DNA from: Aspidapion aeneum
Taxonomy: Eukaryota > Arthropoda > Insecta > Coleoptera > Brentidae
Assembly: GCA_963576565.1 (NCBI GenBank)
Contig: OY755042.1
Location: 11,572,262-11,636,261, forward strand
Direction of reading: 5' to 3'
DNA: 64,000 bases
This document shows positions 29,498 to 41,808 of the stretch, piece after piece. How positions within the stretch are numbered: the first letter of the stretch is position 1; every line of letters starts with the position of its first letter. The translations under genes and the position numbers were made by a program. The notes beneath the pieces were generated by a model. The model worked only from the letters and a program-made list of their open reading frames with translations, did not search any database and was not told the origin of the DNA.

Positions 29498-30893
29498 CCA
29501 TATCGCCAAGTTTAGAAAAATATTTCCAAACTACTAAGAACCTTTCATTTTGAAATTTGTATTGGAGAACTTGGCTTTACTTTTATATCAAATGTTTTTG
29601 TTATGATTTCACTTCTTTTTTAAAGGAATTGGATAATACTTAATTTTTAAAGTAGTAAAATATGCGGAATATTGTTTAAAACTTTTGCAATGCCTTACTT
29701 AAATTTTTGAGGTTTTTTAATTTTTTTCCATGGTTTCATCGTAGTTCCTATCAGCCTTCCAAAGCTCAGCTCTAGCGTTTCTGAAAGTGCACAATGTTAC
29801 TTTTACATAACTTTACATGTACAGGGGAGGGAAATAAATTAAAATTGTCGTGTTTTTAAATTTTGTCCTATAGTTTTATCATAGTTCCTATCAGTCTTCC
29901 AATGCTCAGCTCTCTAGCGTTTCTGGAAGTGGGTAATGTTACTTTTACATAACTTTACATTTATAGGGGAGGAGAGTAAATGAAAATATTGAACTTTTTA
30001 AATTTTTTCCCATGGTTTTATCATAATTTCTATCAGCATTCCAATGCTCAGCCCTCTAGCGTTTCTGGAAGTGGCCAGTGTTACTTTTACATAACTTAGA
30101 AATTAGAATTTTGGGGTGTTTTAATTTTTTTCTATAACTTTATCATAGTTACTATCGGTCTTCCAAAGCTCAGCTCTCTAGAATGTCTGGAAGTAGGCAA
30201 TGTTACTTTTACTTAACTTTACATTTAAAGGGGAGGGAAGTAAATTAGAATTTTGGGTTGTTTTAATTTTTTCCTATAGTTTTATCATAGTTCCTATCAG
30301 TCTGCCAAAGCTCAACTCTCTAGCATTTCTGGAAGTGGGCAATGCTACTTTTATTTAACTTTAAATGTATAGGGGAGGGGAGTAAATTAAAATTTTGGGG
30401 TTTTTTGACTTTTTCCTATAGTTTTATCATAGTTCCCTTCAGTCTGCCAAAGCTCAACTCTCTAGCATTTCTGGAAGTGGGCGATGCTACTTTTACATAA
30501 CTTTAAATTTATAGGGGACGGGAGTAAATTAAAATTTTGGGGTTTTTTTATTTTTTCCAGGGGTTTGGTCGTAGTTTCTATCAGTCTGCCAAATTTCAGC
30601 TTTGTAGCATGTCTGGAAGTACAGTAGAATATTGATGATCTATACATGAGTGAGTCAGTGAGTGAGTGGCAATTTCGACGTTTTTTGAAATTTCGTAACT
30701 ACTTTAGTACTTTATGGAATTCCATGAAACTCGGAGGGGTTGTTAACTCCATGGAGATCTACGACTGTGCAAAGTTTGAGATTCGTAGCTCATTCTGAAG
30801 TAGAGTTTTAGGTAGGTCAAATATCGGCTGAAATGTTTCAAGAAAAGATGAATACGGCGCGCGAACTTGGCGAGGCACTGCCGGGCCCTCAGA
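29498..30893 (-). repeat. Family B element, copy 2: about six 140-bp units, reversed
   Basis: It is the reverse complement of 4637-5866. It begins with the hairpin-like segment (GCCAAGTTTAG ... GAACTTGGC), continues with units spaced about 140 bp (CTCAGCTC at 29765, 29905, 30045, 30309, 30449), and ends CACTGCCGGGCCCTCAG. Both copies carry the same borders and a similar number of units, 24 kb apart and inverted relative to each other. Confidence 0.75.
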
Positions 30894-31298
30894 TAAATAT
30901 TAAAAACTATTGCATTCACGGCAAAAATAAGTTAAACCTTCAACCAAAATCTAGACTTGTAGACTTAGGATTGTATAGCACTTAGCACTGTAGACCCTTT
31001 AGTAAGTACTGGTGGTAGGGTTTATTAGAACTTTCCGATTATAGAATTCAGAATAAATAATATTATGTACGTTCGATTTACAAGCGACTTTCCAACTGTC
31101 CATCGGACTGGTAATAAAATAGTACAAACAATACGAAGAATCCTAATGCGCGCGCAAAACAAACTTTTAGTACAACGTAGAGCTGAAACGCAAATAGGGG
31201 TTTTGCGGACGGTTTTATGACTAGTCCAGCTGGAACGAAGCCTAACCATTTCTTGACCATAGAAAAATATTTTCCCTGCAAAAAATATTCGGATTATA
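30894..31298. other. Unassigned sequence
   Basis: No gene, repeat pair or microsatellite is recognised between family B copy 2 and the hairpin element. Confidence 0.5.
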
Positions 31299-31946
31299 CA
31301 CTGTGTCCCATTTAAAACTTTCCACCCGGGATTTCTCGAGAACTGCTGAAAATTTTTAAAAATACCGAGACACGTCGATTTTGTTTGCGAGCAGGAGACT
31401 TTTTGGCTATCTTGAAATTTTTGTAGCACAAAGCTCCTTCGAGGGGTATACTTTACCCCTATATTTTGAATAGGGAAAGTGGGTCTAGTGATACCTTGTT
31501 TTGAAGCTCTCTTAAATATCTTTACAACCGGGTAAAAATTTCGAAAATCCATCGATTAGTTTTTGAGACATTTGCTTTCAAATTTTCAAATTTAACATGG
31601 AATGATAAAATAAAAATGAAATCCAAAAAATATAAAATTCTTATAAAATTTTTATTTTATCAGTCCATGTTAAATTTGAAAGTTTGTAGGCTTATTATCT
31701 CAAAAACGAATGGATAGATTTTCGAAATTTTTACACAGTTGTAAAGATATTGAAGAGAGCTTCAAAACAAGGTATCAATAGACCCACTTTCCCTATTCAA
31801 AATATAGGGGTAATCGTGCTACAAAAATTCCAAGATAGCCAAAAAGTCTCCCCCTCACAAGCAACATCGACGTGTAACGGCATTTTTAAAAATTTTCAGC
31901 AGTTCTTGAAAAATCCCGGGTGGAAAGTTTTAAATGTGACACAGTG
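31299..31946. mobile_element. 648-bp foldback (long hairpin) element
   Basis: It starts CACTGTGTCCCATTTAAAAC and ends GACACAGTG. The two arms, each about 310 bp, match along nearly their whole length (high identity by eye), with about 24 extra bases in the left arm near 31433 and a short loop near 31620. Transcripts across it could fold into long double-stranded RNA. The open frames across it are palindrome artefacts, and no protein is recognised. Confidence 0.8.
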
Positions 31947-32107
31947 AATAGTATGTCCATCAATCAGCATTGTCCACCGCAAAAAAGTCTCATAAATAAT
32001 AAAATGTCCACGGTATTCCAAACACAGGAGATACTCTCAGAGAGAGAAAAATATCACGAGAGATAGCCTAAGTTAATTTTATTGTCACATATAGATTAGT
32101 TTGTCCA

Positions 32108-32256
32108 GTGTATGGATTCTTGAAATAGGTGAGAGTGAGAAAGAGCATCTCCCCACATCAGGACCAATAGAGATGCGGAAATCAAATAAGAACGCATGCG
32201 CAGTTGGACTTTCACCCGACTTTGAGAATCACTCACCCATCCAAGAATTCATACAC
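32108..32256. mobile_element. 149-bp MITE
   Basis: The left end is GTGTATGGATTCTTGAAAT and the right end the complement of GTGTATGAATTCTTGGATG, about 26 bp inverted with a few mismatches, followed by GGTGAG on both sides. No ORF and no clear target duplication. Confidence 0.6.
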
Positions 32257-33575
32257 ATTTTTAGCTTCTTTTTTAATCCCCAACTGTCAATGCAAAGGTG
32301 TAATAAAGAAATATGGTTTGTTTGTAATATTATAGATTAAAAAAAAACACTAAACCTACTCGTGCCTACTTTAATATCTGATTTTTGATCATTTTTAATT
32401 TTCAAATTACCCATTATTAACCATGATTGGACAAATATACACAATAGCTATAGGCTCAATTTACCTTACGAAACTCTGCAGGAGACAATAAACAAAATCG
32501 TTTTTTACACGACCCAAAAATCTCAACAATCTAATGTTCTATGACAACGACAATATCATAAACAATAGAGATTGTCATCTTTATAGCTGGTGCACAACAG
32601 AGACGTGACATGTTCAGTTTTGACATTTTGTTGTCAGCAAACCGACATCGTGTTACGAAGAATAAATGGGTTGAAACGAGGTAACCTGTGTATACAGAAT
32701 GTCTCAAAAGCTTTATTACAAATCGAAAAAAAGATATTAATAATAAAAAAATTAAATAAAATAACACCCAACTTCTAAATTTACTTGTAGCTACTAGCCA
32801 TTACTTTTTTTTATTTTTTGAATAAGATGAATTAGCAAAAATCTGCTAAGATACGTTTGTTAAAAATGCTTTAAAAACCACCTCGAAAAATGTCGACACA
32901 TTCCGCTTTCTCAATCTCTATTTCTATTAGGATAAAGATTCGGATAAAAAATGGGATATCAGTGTTGTCAGAAGGTAAGTTGTCGGGCGAAGTTTGCCCC
33001 CTTAACGTTTCAATCGGCTGCAATATCAATTAGCTGTTCAGTTTGTTTTACAGTTAGAGTTTGATGAGCTTTTTAGACTGAGAACCTCAGAAGTAATTTC
33101 TGCTAGTAATGGTCTTAGTCACTATCAAACAAGATTTTCAAAACTGGATTTTATTTAACATAGCCTGGGTTTTGTCATGTAGTGAGAAGTTCCCTAAAGT
33201 GATAAGTTTAATTCATCAAAGTTTGAAAAGATATCAGTTATTCTTGATGACAATTGAAATGAAGAGTCCTTAAGAAATACCATCATTGGCCATCACCTCA
33301 TTTCGCAGAGTAACCAGATCATTGTCCCAATTCACAAACCTACTTTACTATACTAAGAATATTTATTTTATTTATAACGTGACACTATTGACTATTTTAT
33401 TTTTGGGTGATACCACAAATATATTTTTACCCCACTTACCGCTTCGAGAAACCCTGGGGTTCCGCGGAACCCAGTGAGAATCGCTGCTTTAGATATAAAA
33501 TGTGATCCTAGTGATTGAACAAATCCAAATCCATATCTTGGTATGTCTTAAGTGAGTTTTTCATCCCTAGGGATT
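32257..33575. other. Unassigned sequence
   Basis: No gene or repeat structure is recognised in this 1.3 kb. The short open frames have no motif. Confidence 0.5.
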
Positions 33576-33583
33576 AAAAGGAC

Positions 33584-34363
33584 CAGTGGTTGCACGTGGT
33601 AAAAAGCTTTGGAGTGCAGACCAAAAAAAAAATTGCGACGCAGCCATAAATTTTTTTTGAGTGCCACGTAACTTTTTGAGGTATAATATAATTTAGAGCA
33701 AATCATTAAAAAATTAGATATTTAGTTAGATATTAGTTACCTACCTATTATTATTGTAATTATAAATAAATAATAAATGTATCATACCTAGCCAACATAT
33801 ATTTTCTCTTCTAATGGCAAATATGAAAATTTAATTGCCTTTAAATATTGCACGCTAATGCTATCAGAATTAGAAACAAACCGCCAGCGCCCGACCGATA
33901 ATAAGTTGTCAAAGCGCGCACGACTGAAAAGTGCGCGTGAACTGCTCTAAAATGCAACGCGAACCGTGACGCGGGAGGCATCACGGGGGTGTGGGCGGCA
34001 TCGGGGCTAGTTTTTGTACAAGCGCGGTGCCGAAGGAAGGTTCAGATTCTATGTACTGTAAAATTCTATTGGGACATGTCGTCCTCTCTTTCTATATTTC
34101 GTAATTAGCATGCGACATAATATCCACGGTGCATAGAATTTGGTTCCAGTAAATTACCGTAAAGAATTAGATTCGAGCTTGGTTTGAACACGAATACAAA
34201 CACATACATACCGGGTATTAATTTCTAGATAATATTCCAGTCTTTAGTGAATTCCTTTTGGAGTAATTATTAATTAAATTAGGCAATTATGAAGTTTAAT
34301 ATTTTTTTAAGTATAATTTGGGAGTGCACGTGCACATGTGCACTTATGGAGAAACCGCCACTG
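33584..34363. mobile_element. Non-autonomous hAT element with perfect 8-bp duplication
   Basis: A 780-bp element bounded by CAGTGGTTGCACGTGG and the complement of CAGTGGCGGTTTCTCC. The octamer AAAAGGAC lies immediately on both sides (33576-33583 and 34364-34371), an exact hAT target duplication. GTGCACGTGCAC-like words lie near the right end and TTGGAGTGCA near the left. A GC-rich patch occupies 33885-34040. No transposase frame is found. Confidence 0.85.
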
Positions 34364-34371
34364 AAAAGGAC

Positions 34372-35320
34372 CACTTTAGTCTCTAAAAGTAGGGACTAAA
34401 GTAACCTCTTTATTCCTTAAGTGCAGAAAATATAGTAAGTACTCTTATTCCGATGGTGCAAAAGGATAATTTTAATTATTCGTTTTATTAAAATCATCAA
34501 TCATTGAAAAATTTCACTTAAATTGAATTAAAATCTAAAGTCAGTATCAATTGAAGTAGCTATGAACAAATTAGAATTGTCAGGAGAAAACAAATTTCTA
34601 TCTGTAAAAAATGTTAATTTGGAAAGTTTTGTAGCAGGCTTCCATGTTGGATTTTTCTTTTTATACCGACTTGAGAATTGATCGTCCGTTTATAAAAAAG
34701 TTACAAGTTGCTTGCTTGCCAACAGCTTTCACCTGGCTATATCATCATTCTCAAGATGCATTTACTTATTTAATATTTTATCTTTTTTATCTTTAGCATA
34801 GTTAATTGTAGAAGTAGTATCTTTAGCTATTAATTTAGCACCAAACCTATTTTTAACACCAAACGGTAGAATACTTTTTTTTGACCAATTTTAAAATTTG
34901 TTTGGATGACTTCTAATAACGGAAACTTGACATGTATGTTGGTTTGTTGCTTGATTTATTAAATCTGCGATTGTAATACCACTTTTTTACAACAATTAGA
35001 AGTCGATTATTTTATAAAAACAACACAATTTATTACACCGCATAGTTATAGAAACACAAATTTAATGTATGAGTTCTTGTTTTGATTTATTGAGTTATCC
35101 GAATACCACAATTAACAACATTTTGAAATTCCAAATCGTCCTAAATTAGAAGAAGATAATTTAAAAAAGCTATAATTTTATTATTTACATTCCATAGTTT
35201 TTTAACTTTTTAGTGGTACTTGTCATCACAAGAAAAATCTTTTGGAAACAAGTTAATTGTGGAAAAGTTTATTCTTTATTTTTCACCAAATAATTCTTCT
35301 TTATCTTTAAGTGATATTCT
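34372..35320. other. Unassigned AT-rich sequence
   Basis: A small hairpin (TTTAGTCTCTA...TAGGGACTAAAG, 34376-34402) lies next to the hAT duplication. Otherwise nothing is recognised. Confidence 0.5.
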
Positions 35321-35656
35321 GGGTAGCGATTCTGTGTCTTGAACGATTTGATAGTTCCCATCACATGCTTTGGCCAATGACAGACTTTACATTAGCTCCG
35401 AGCCGTCACGCGCTCTGCCAGAAGACCTCCATTGCGCAAGCTTCTCCTACTATCCGACCGAGAAACGTTCAGTCGGTACAGGGCACGAGAATAATTTCAC
35501 TTCAAACGCGTAAAATTCACTAACTCTGCAGAGCGGGCGACTATGCTATTGGTCGAGACGATTCATTCCGCACAACACGCGACCGCTCAGAGTTTGCTAT
35601 TGGTCAAATCGTGTGATGTGGATGTTCACATCGTTCAAGACCAAGAATAGCTACCC
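35321..35656. mobile_element. 336-bp MITE
   Basis: The left end GGGTAGCGATTCTGTGTCTT continues GAACGAT, and the right end is the complement of GGGTAGCTATTCTTGGTCTT then GAACGAT. A further inner pair reads TTTGACCAATAGC and its partner. The core is GC-richer than the flanks. No ORF with a motif. Confidence 0.65.
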
Positions 35657-36263
35657 TGGTCTCGATCTTTTTCGTAGCCTACCTCTTACTCTCCTTCCTG
35701 AACAAAATTTTAATATTACAAGCAAAAACGGTCCTCGTCTGGTACGTTTAACGAAATCGACTCCAGCCCGTTCATAATTCACACCCTTTTATTGAGTTTC
35801 TATTTTTACCGGTGGCCTGAAAGCGATCCCGGCCCGTTCACAATACACAGTCTATAATACCAATCCGCCATCCATATCCGCCAATAATTATAGTCTGTTT
35901 GCACTGTTCCAAACATCTTTTGAAGAATTTTTCTTTCAAATATTTTTAGTTCTTATTGATTTGTTACCATTCGCACCCATATGCGCTAACTGCTTAATTA
36001 ATGTAGTGTAGATTTTTCTATTTAAGAGATCTCGTTAGAATCTTTCACTTGAGCAGTTTTTGATGAGCGTAAAAACTCTGTTTCCGTTGATTATTTTCTG
36101 TTTATTTCCTCTAAAATAGAGTTTTCTTTTACCAAATAATTAACGCAGAAAATTTTTGGAATTTATTCAAATAACTTTTAGAAATATAAACTTAACGTGT
36201 ACCTATGGTTGATTTATTGATTTAAATCGATTTTAATACCATTTTTTTATACTACTACTATTT
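35657..36263. other. Unassigned sequence
   Basis: A 16-bp word (GCCCGTTCA then AATACAC/AATTCAC) occurs twice, at about 35767 and 35843. No gene is seen. Confidence 0.5.
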
Positions 36264-37008
36264 TTTATACTACTACTATGTCGGTTTAGAACGTTTTTCT
36301 ACGTTCTCCGACGCCAATTCTCCACCTCCTTCGATCCTGACAATCATCTTTCACAGGTTTATTTGACTCATTGATCTTTGGCTTGACTGTTGCCATTCTA
36401 GTTTAGGACGCCCTCTTTTTGGTTGCCATTCTAGGACCTGCTTTGGTAATCTTTTGTCGTTCATCCGTTGTACATGGCCGTACCATATCAGGTGTCTTTT
36501 AGTGATGTCATCCGTTATGCTTCCCTCGATTCCCATTCTTTTTTTTATGATCTCATTTCTTATATGATATGTTCTAGATATTCTCATTGATCTGCTTTTT
36601 GCATCCAATTTGACACTTTCCATTTTTGTATTTTTCTGTTACGCGACAAGTCTCTGTTCCATACAACAGCGTGCTTTTCACTATGGTTTCATATATGTTA
36701 AATTTTACATTCTCTTTTATCTCTCTGCTCCATAAAATACTGCTAAGACATCCAATAACCTTTTTTGCCTTTACTATAATTTTTTCCAGTTCTTTGCAGT
36801 CTGTTCCTGTCTTATCAAATGTGTCACCCAAGTATACATACTCAATGCATGGAGATATTGTTTGTCCATTGTCTAGTTCTAACTCACTTGATTTCGTCCA
36901 ATACATAAGTACTGTGTCTTGTCCACGTTCACTGTTAACCCCTACTTTTGGTATTCTTCCGTTAACTTTCTCATCATATACTCCATGTCTTCTTTATCAT
37001 TAGCTACC
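36264..37008 (-). pseudogene. RTE-like LINE, copy 2, 5'-truncated
   Basis: It matches the 3' 745 bp of the LINE at 12508-14330, including the ATAGTAGTAGTA tail. The frame is broken near 36600, so the C-terminal region (RRSMRISR-equivalent, LIWYGHVQRM) and the preceding region (EYVYLGDTFDKTGTDCKELE) are in different frames. Compared with copy 1 it lacks about six residues in the basic block near LEWQP. It stops abruptly at about 37008, before the catalytic FADD, as in 5' truncation. Confidence 0.75.
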
Positions 37009-37827
37009 ACTTTTTTATATCTTGACAATTTTACAAAAACAATAAACTTATTAAATCCCATAGTTTTTATCTTCGTACTATTTGGCATCTCAAGCAAAAT
37101 CCTTTAGAAAGAAAGTTAGTACGAAACTTTATTCTTTATTAGAAAATGCCTGTCATTATAAAAAACAACTGAAATTGCAACAAATTATAAAATTTCTCAA
37201 TAAAAAAATGATCTTGTTTAAAATCGAAGTTTTCCACAACGTAAAACTGTAATACCGTAATATAAATCAAAGAAAGTGTGTTTGCTTTATTTTCTCTTCT
37301 TAAAAGTAGGTCATGTTTTTAAACAGCAAGGCAATGAGATTCTCAAGCATTTTGTTATTGACAGTTTGAACTGCAGAATTTTTGTTTTAAACAAAACCCA
37401 TTGTTCTCGCAAAATTTTATTTTTTATTGGATAGACTGGAATTTTTGCTGTCTTTTTGAGATTATTTTTTTAATCCCGTCTGTAATATATACTTCCTTTG
37501 AATAAAACAGAGAATATGTTCGGCAATTTTAGCAAATATTTTTGTAAGTAAGTATTTAATTTATAGAATTTTGATAAAATTGAATATATTAATAAATGAT
37601 ACCGACCCATATACCGAGGACAAAAACTTAAGAAAAGTCATAAAAAATAAAACGCCAAAAAGAACTATTCAACAATTTAGAAAACATTGATGATAAGGAT
37701 ATTCCAATACCAAATCGATTTTTCTAAGGCACATTTTTAATAAAAACTTTGACAGGACATTTTTACCATTTTTATATACAAATCTACAAAACGTTTCTTT
37801 TCTTTTCTAATATTTAAGCTATTTTAT
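37009..37827. other. Unassigned AT-rich sequence
   Basis: No gene or repeat structure is recognised. Confidence 0.5.
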
Positions 37828-38570
37828 AATAAATGGATCCATGACGAATCTGATATCTTCCTAGCCCATAAGCACACTCCAAGTAAGCTCCACGCTATAT
37901 TATCAGCCTTGGAAACAGTTTTTTGTATATATCTCTGAACGCTCCTACAATGCATTCTACAACATTCCGAAAAGAGCATATTGATGCGATGTTTCGTTAA
38001 AAAGTAAAAAACATTTTTTCAACTTTTTAAATGTCAAAAAACTGTCATTAACATTAATGGAATTTGACGTATCGTGGGCCGAACAGACATACACACGCAC
38101 GGACAGACTTTACGATGATATTGACAAGATAGGCCAAAATACAACAACATAAGATATTTTAAGTTCACAAAAAAAAATTCGTCGAAAACAAAACCTTTCC
38201 TAGCCATTGCTGCGCGGGCTAGGAAGGTACAAATTTGACTATTTTTTCATAACATTGAGACATACCGCAAAAGACGCCAAAAAATGTGCTCTTGAAACCA
38301 ATGCAAACGAAAACGAAATGCATCTTGGTAAAGTGTGTCAGATCCGTAAATCAACAGCACGAGAGTAGTATAAAAATTTGGGGCAAAATTATAATGCTAT
38401 TAACAGTTTCTTGACAGTTAAAAAATTGAGAATTTGCTATTTTTCTAATGGAACATCGCCGAACCGAACCAAAAACTTTATACGAGCTTTCGTTTCTGAG
38501 ATATTTACAAAAACTGTTTTTAAGGCTGATATAGCATGCTATCAGATCCATCCATTTATCTAAATATATA
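37828..38570. mobile_element. Family D foldback element
   Basis: The left arm (AATGGATCCATGACGAATCT ... TATCAGCCTTGGAAACAG) is matched in inverted orientation by 38480-38570 (AAAACTGTTTTTAAGGCTGA ... CAGATCCATCCATTTAT). Between them is GTATCGTGGGCCGAACAGAC followed by a CACACGCAC-type stretch, and a second TTCCTAGC/GCTAGGAA pair at 38195-38225. Related sequences are at 28432-28565 and 45330-45597. No ORF. Confidence 0.65.
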
Positions 38571-39363
38571 TTTGACAATCTCAGCATTAATCAAACGTAA
38601 GTATAGTCCTAATTATACGCATTTGTAATGACGTCATTTTTGTTTATCTTTGTTTGGTATATTATAAACAGCGGTGACAATAAACTTTTTAAAAAAAGTT
38701 GTGTCTATGATTAATTAATTTTTTAAATAGGTAGGTAATAAGGCGCTGACTGTGACGTAGCACGGCACCCCGACACAAAATATGATTCCGGAACGTACCA
38801 CCAACTAATCTTACGTGTCATTGACTGAACTTACACATTATTATCCGATTATTCACCATCTCTTTTTAAACTAATGTATTAGTAAGGGCGCTTAATAATA
38901 TTAAACAAACATGAGTTTAATAACAAAACAGTGATCTACTCGTTTTATTTACTAAACTCACACATTGTCATTCAGCTACTTACTCTCTCTTTTTAACTCA
39001 AAGTAGTGGGACGGGCGCACTCAATCTAAAACAGTCATGTTATTTTGACAATCAACGTCAATCGATTTTCTGATGCACACAGTGGGCTCGCGGACCTAAT
39101 TTTTGGCCAAAAAGGGTTAAATTAAAAACATACTGAAACTTCTTAACACCTTTACTAAAAAGAGTAGATAGTCCAGCAGGCCTTGAAAAAGCTATGATTT
39201 AATTGACGTAATTCAGTTATTTTTTAGAAGTGTCATTTTTCCTTTCAAAGGAACGCGTTAAAGTACCATATTTGTATGGCGGTTTGATCCAGATTTTAAG
39301 CCATTTTACGACGATATTTTATGTTGCATAAAATTCGCATAAAATAAAACTTGTAAGAAGAGG

Positions 39364-40236
39364 TAGGGGAAAGGGGGGTAATATGGGTTTTGCGGGTAAA
39401 ATGGGATATCGCAGATTTAAGTAAATTGCGCAAAAATAAAACCTCCTAATATTAGATGTTTTATCCTTATGACTGGTCGGTTGAGCTTAAGTTCGTTTTC
39501 GCTCAACATGTGATGTTCTGCGCTGTTTATTGTTAAAAGAGCTTGCGCATTTTGTGATGGTAAGTACATTTTTTACAGACTTTAAAATTTTGTTTACATT
39601 GAACAATTAGTGGGTCTATGTATTATTATTCATAATTAAACGCATCGCCCGTAAAATTAGTCTTTTACTCAGTGGTTTGGGCCAAAACGGGGTTTTTTCA
39701 TGGGGGCAAAATGGGGTACCTTGTTATACCTAGGAACCCATACCCCATTTTGCCCCAAAAAAAAATTTGTTTTTTGATAGCATCACTGAAAGTCGTATTT
39801 TATGTTGTCTTTGCAAAAAATTGACGCAAAATTCGTGTAGCAGAGTCGACAGCGATGACTTGGTCGCTGTTTATTTATAAATTTTGTAGTTACTAAATTT
39901 AATTATTATAAATGTATTTACATTATATTACCACTTTTTATTTTGTAAATAAGTATTTTTAACTTGTTTAGTATTTTAATAAATAAAACTAGTAAATAAA
40001 AATATTGATTCTAAATTACACAACCGCCCGCCCGTTTCGCCACCCCATTTTACCAAAGATAACTTTTTACAAAAATAAAATAATGATGGAGTTCTAAATA
40101 GTTTAAACTAAAAACTAAAACATAAAGATAACGTATCTAGCCCACTTAATTCCAAATGACGAACGCAATGCTGACCATTTAATAGGAGAAAAAAGCCTAT
40201 AAAATTAAGTATCCCATTTTACCCCCCGTTCCCCTA
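39364..40236. mobile_element. Inner element of the nest, G-rich termini
   Basis: The left end TAGGGGAAAGGGGGGTAATA is matched at the right by ACCCCCCGTTCCCCTA. AAAATGGGAT and ATCCCATTTT lie just inside. The TA at each end may be the duplicated target. A second inner pair of GGGGCAAAATGGGG-like words occurs at about 39700-39760. There is no ORF. Confidence 0.65.
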
Positions 40237-40974
40237 ATTAGACTAGAAACTGTACATTTGGATTCCAATTTTGATGTGCAGACAGGTCAGACAATGGTTT
40301 TTGCGTGGAATTTCTGAAATTATATAAAAAAATTTCTTATAAATGTTGGACAAATATTTTGCTTCCCTCATCAACCATGTTTTTAAAATTTTTATTTTTA
40401 TAAAGAGTATATATACATATTTTTTAAAATTGTACTTCAAAATCTGCTGCCACAAGTTGCCCGTATGAAAGATATTATTAGTTTACTAAAAATGGATTTC
40501 TTGTAGAAAAACTCAAACTCAAAAAAAAGCATGTCAGTTTATGTCTATTATTTTTAAAGCACTTTAGGCTAGATAGAACGAATAAACATAGAAAAATATA
40601 TATATTAGTAAAAAATATAAATAATGTATAAAAAAATTAAAAGTTAAAAATAAAAAAAAATTATGTTCAGTTTCAAAAATCAAATAAAAAGATAATAAAA
40701 ACCAACTGCAATATCTCAAAAACAGGTGGATTGTTTATGAAAGAAATAGGTCAAAACTTTTAAGGTAAACGGTTCTATTTCAAATCATCAGCAGTTTACC
40801 AAACCTGACTTTTAACAAACTAGTATAAAAAAGTGGACGCTTTAAAAATATTTATTTGGTTGGACTTAAAAACAAATTTTTCTAGAAAAATCAATCTTAT
40901 GTGATTATGCAGTGGTTAAACTTGCAGGTTCTTATCCGTTGCAAAGTCAGGGTTACGTTCGTATTATTTTCTAG

Positions 40975-41470
40975 TTTCACAAATCGGTGTATAAATATAG
41001 AATAGTTTATAGGATAAAGATTTTGGGTTCGCCGTGCAAGTTTTTTATTTGTTTGAGTAAAAAATAATAACAAGCGACGTTAAACACCGCAGAGTTCCAG
41101 ATTTAATACATATCGGTTCATAAATGTAGAAGTTCTGCATTTCGGATCCGCCATGATATTTTTTCTACGTTTAACTCATGAAACTTAATTATCGGCTTTA
41201 TACACCCCAAAGTTCCAATTTTGATACATATCGGTTCATAAATAGAAAACTCTGCCCTTTTGGATCTGTCATGTAATTTTTAAGTTTGATTTTATAATGA
41301 TACGACTTTAAACAAGCCAGAGTTACAAATTTGAAACCTCTTGGTAAATAAGTTTTTTTTAAATGTAAGTCAAAAATCATATTTAGCGACTATTAACACT
41401 AAATTTCATACTTACCGGTTCATAAATAGGAAACTTTGCCATTTTGCATTCGCCATTTTGATTCATAATT
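40975..41470. repeat. Tandem units of about 118 bp
   Basis: Four to five diverged units share CAGAGTTCCA, ATACATATCGGTTCATAAAT and GGATC(C/T)G(C/T)CATG words (clearest at about 41092, 41208 and 41400). The array lies in the right part of the middle nested element. Confidence 0.6.
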
Positions 41471-41808
41471 ACTTCTTTCTCATTTCAAAACAAAATATTG
41501 TTACAAAACCTATTTTTCTAATTTTGGTCAAAAATCAGATCCGGGAGCCCACTGTGCAGCGCTATGAGTTGGACAGCAATAAAAAATAAGCTGTGCATTA
41601 AAAAGAGATGCAAATGAGTATGTTCCAAAATTACAATTTATGTCGGGGTGCTAATGTCAACCTACGTCACGAGTCAGCGCCTAATTGGTTATGTGAAGGA
41701 TCCGTCACTGTCAATCAAAAACATAATAACAAATATTGATTGGCAAAAATATCTACGCCATACGTTTTTTTCTTACTTGGTGACGTCATTACAAATGCGT
41801 ATAATTTA

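Larger units (their letters stand above)
39078..41556. mobile_element. Middle element of the nest (2.5 kb)
   Basis: The left end is CACAGTGGGCTCGCGGACCT then AATTTTTGGCC, and the right end the complement of CACAGTGGGCTCCCGGATCT then GATTTTTGACC. It contains a tandem array (40975-41470) near the right end and another element (39364-40236) near the left. No transposase is found. I could not fix a target duplication, so the superfamily is open (hAT-like termini are possible). Confidence 0.6.
38611..41808. mobile_element. Outer element of a three-level nest (3.2 kb)
   Basis: ATTATACGCATTTGTAATGA plus CGTCA at 38611 is inverted at 41784-41808. Further inverted matches inside the arms are AGGCGCTGACTGTGACGTA-like and GCACCCCGACATAAA-like words, so each arm is about 190 bp and diverged. 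The left arm continues with two units of about 125 bp (starting ACACATTATTATCC and ACACATTGTCATTC). A second element (39078-41556) sits between the arms. Confidence 0.6.

Noticed and set aside
35311..35523. 70-codon plus-strand frame
   Set aside because: It lies within the inverted-repeat MITE at 35321-35656 and has no motif.
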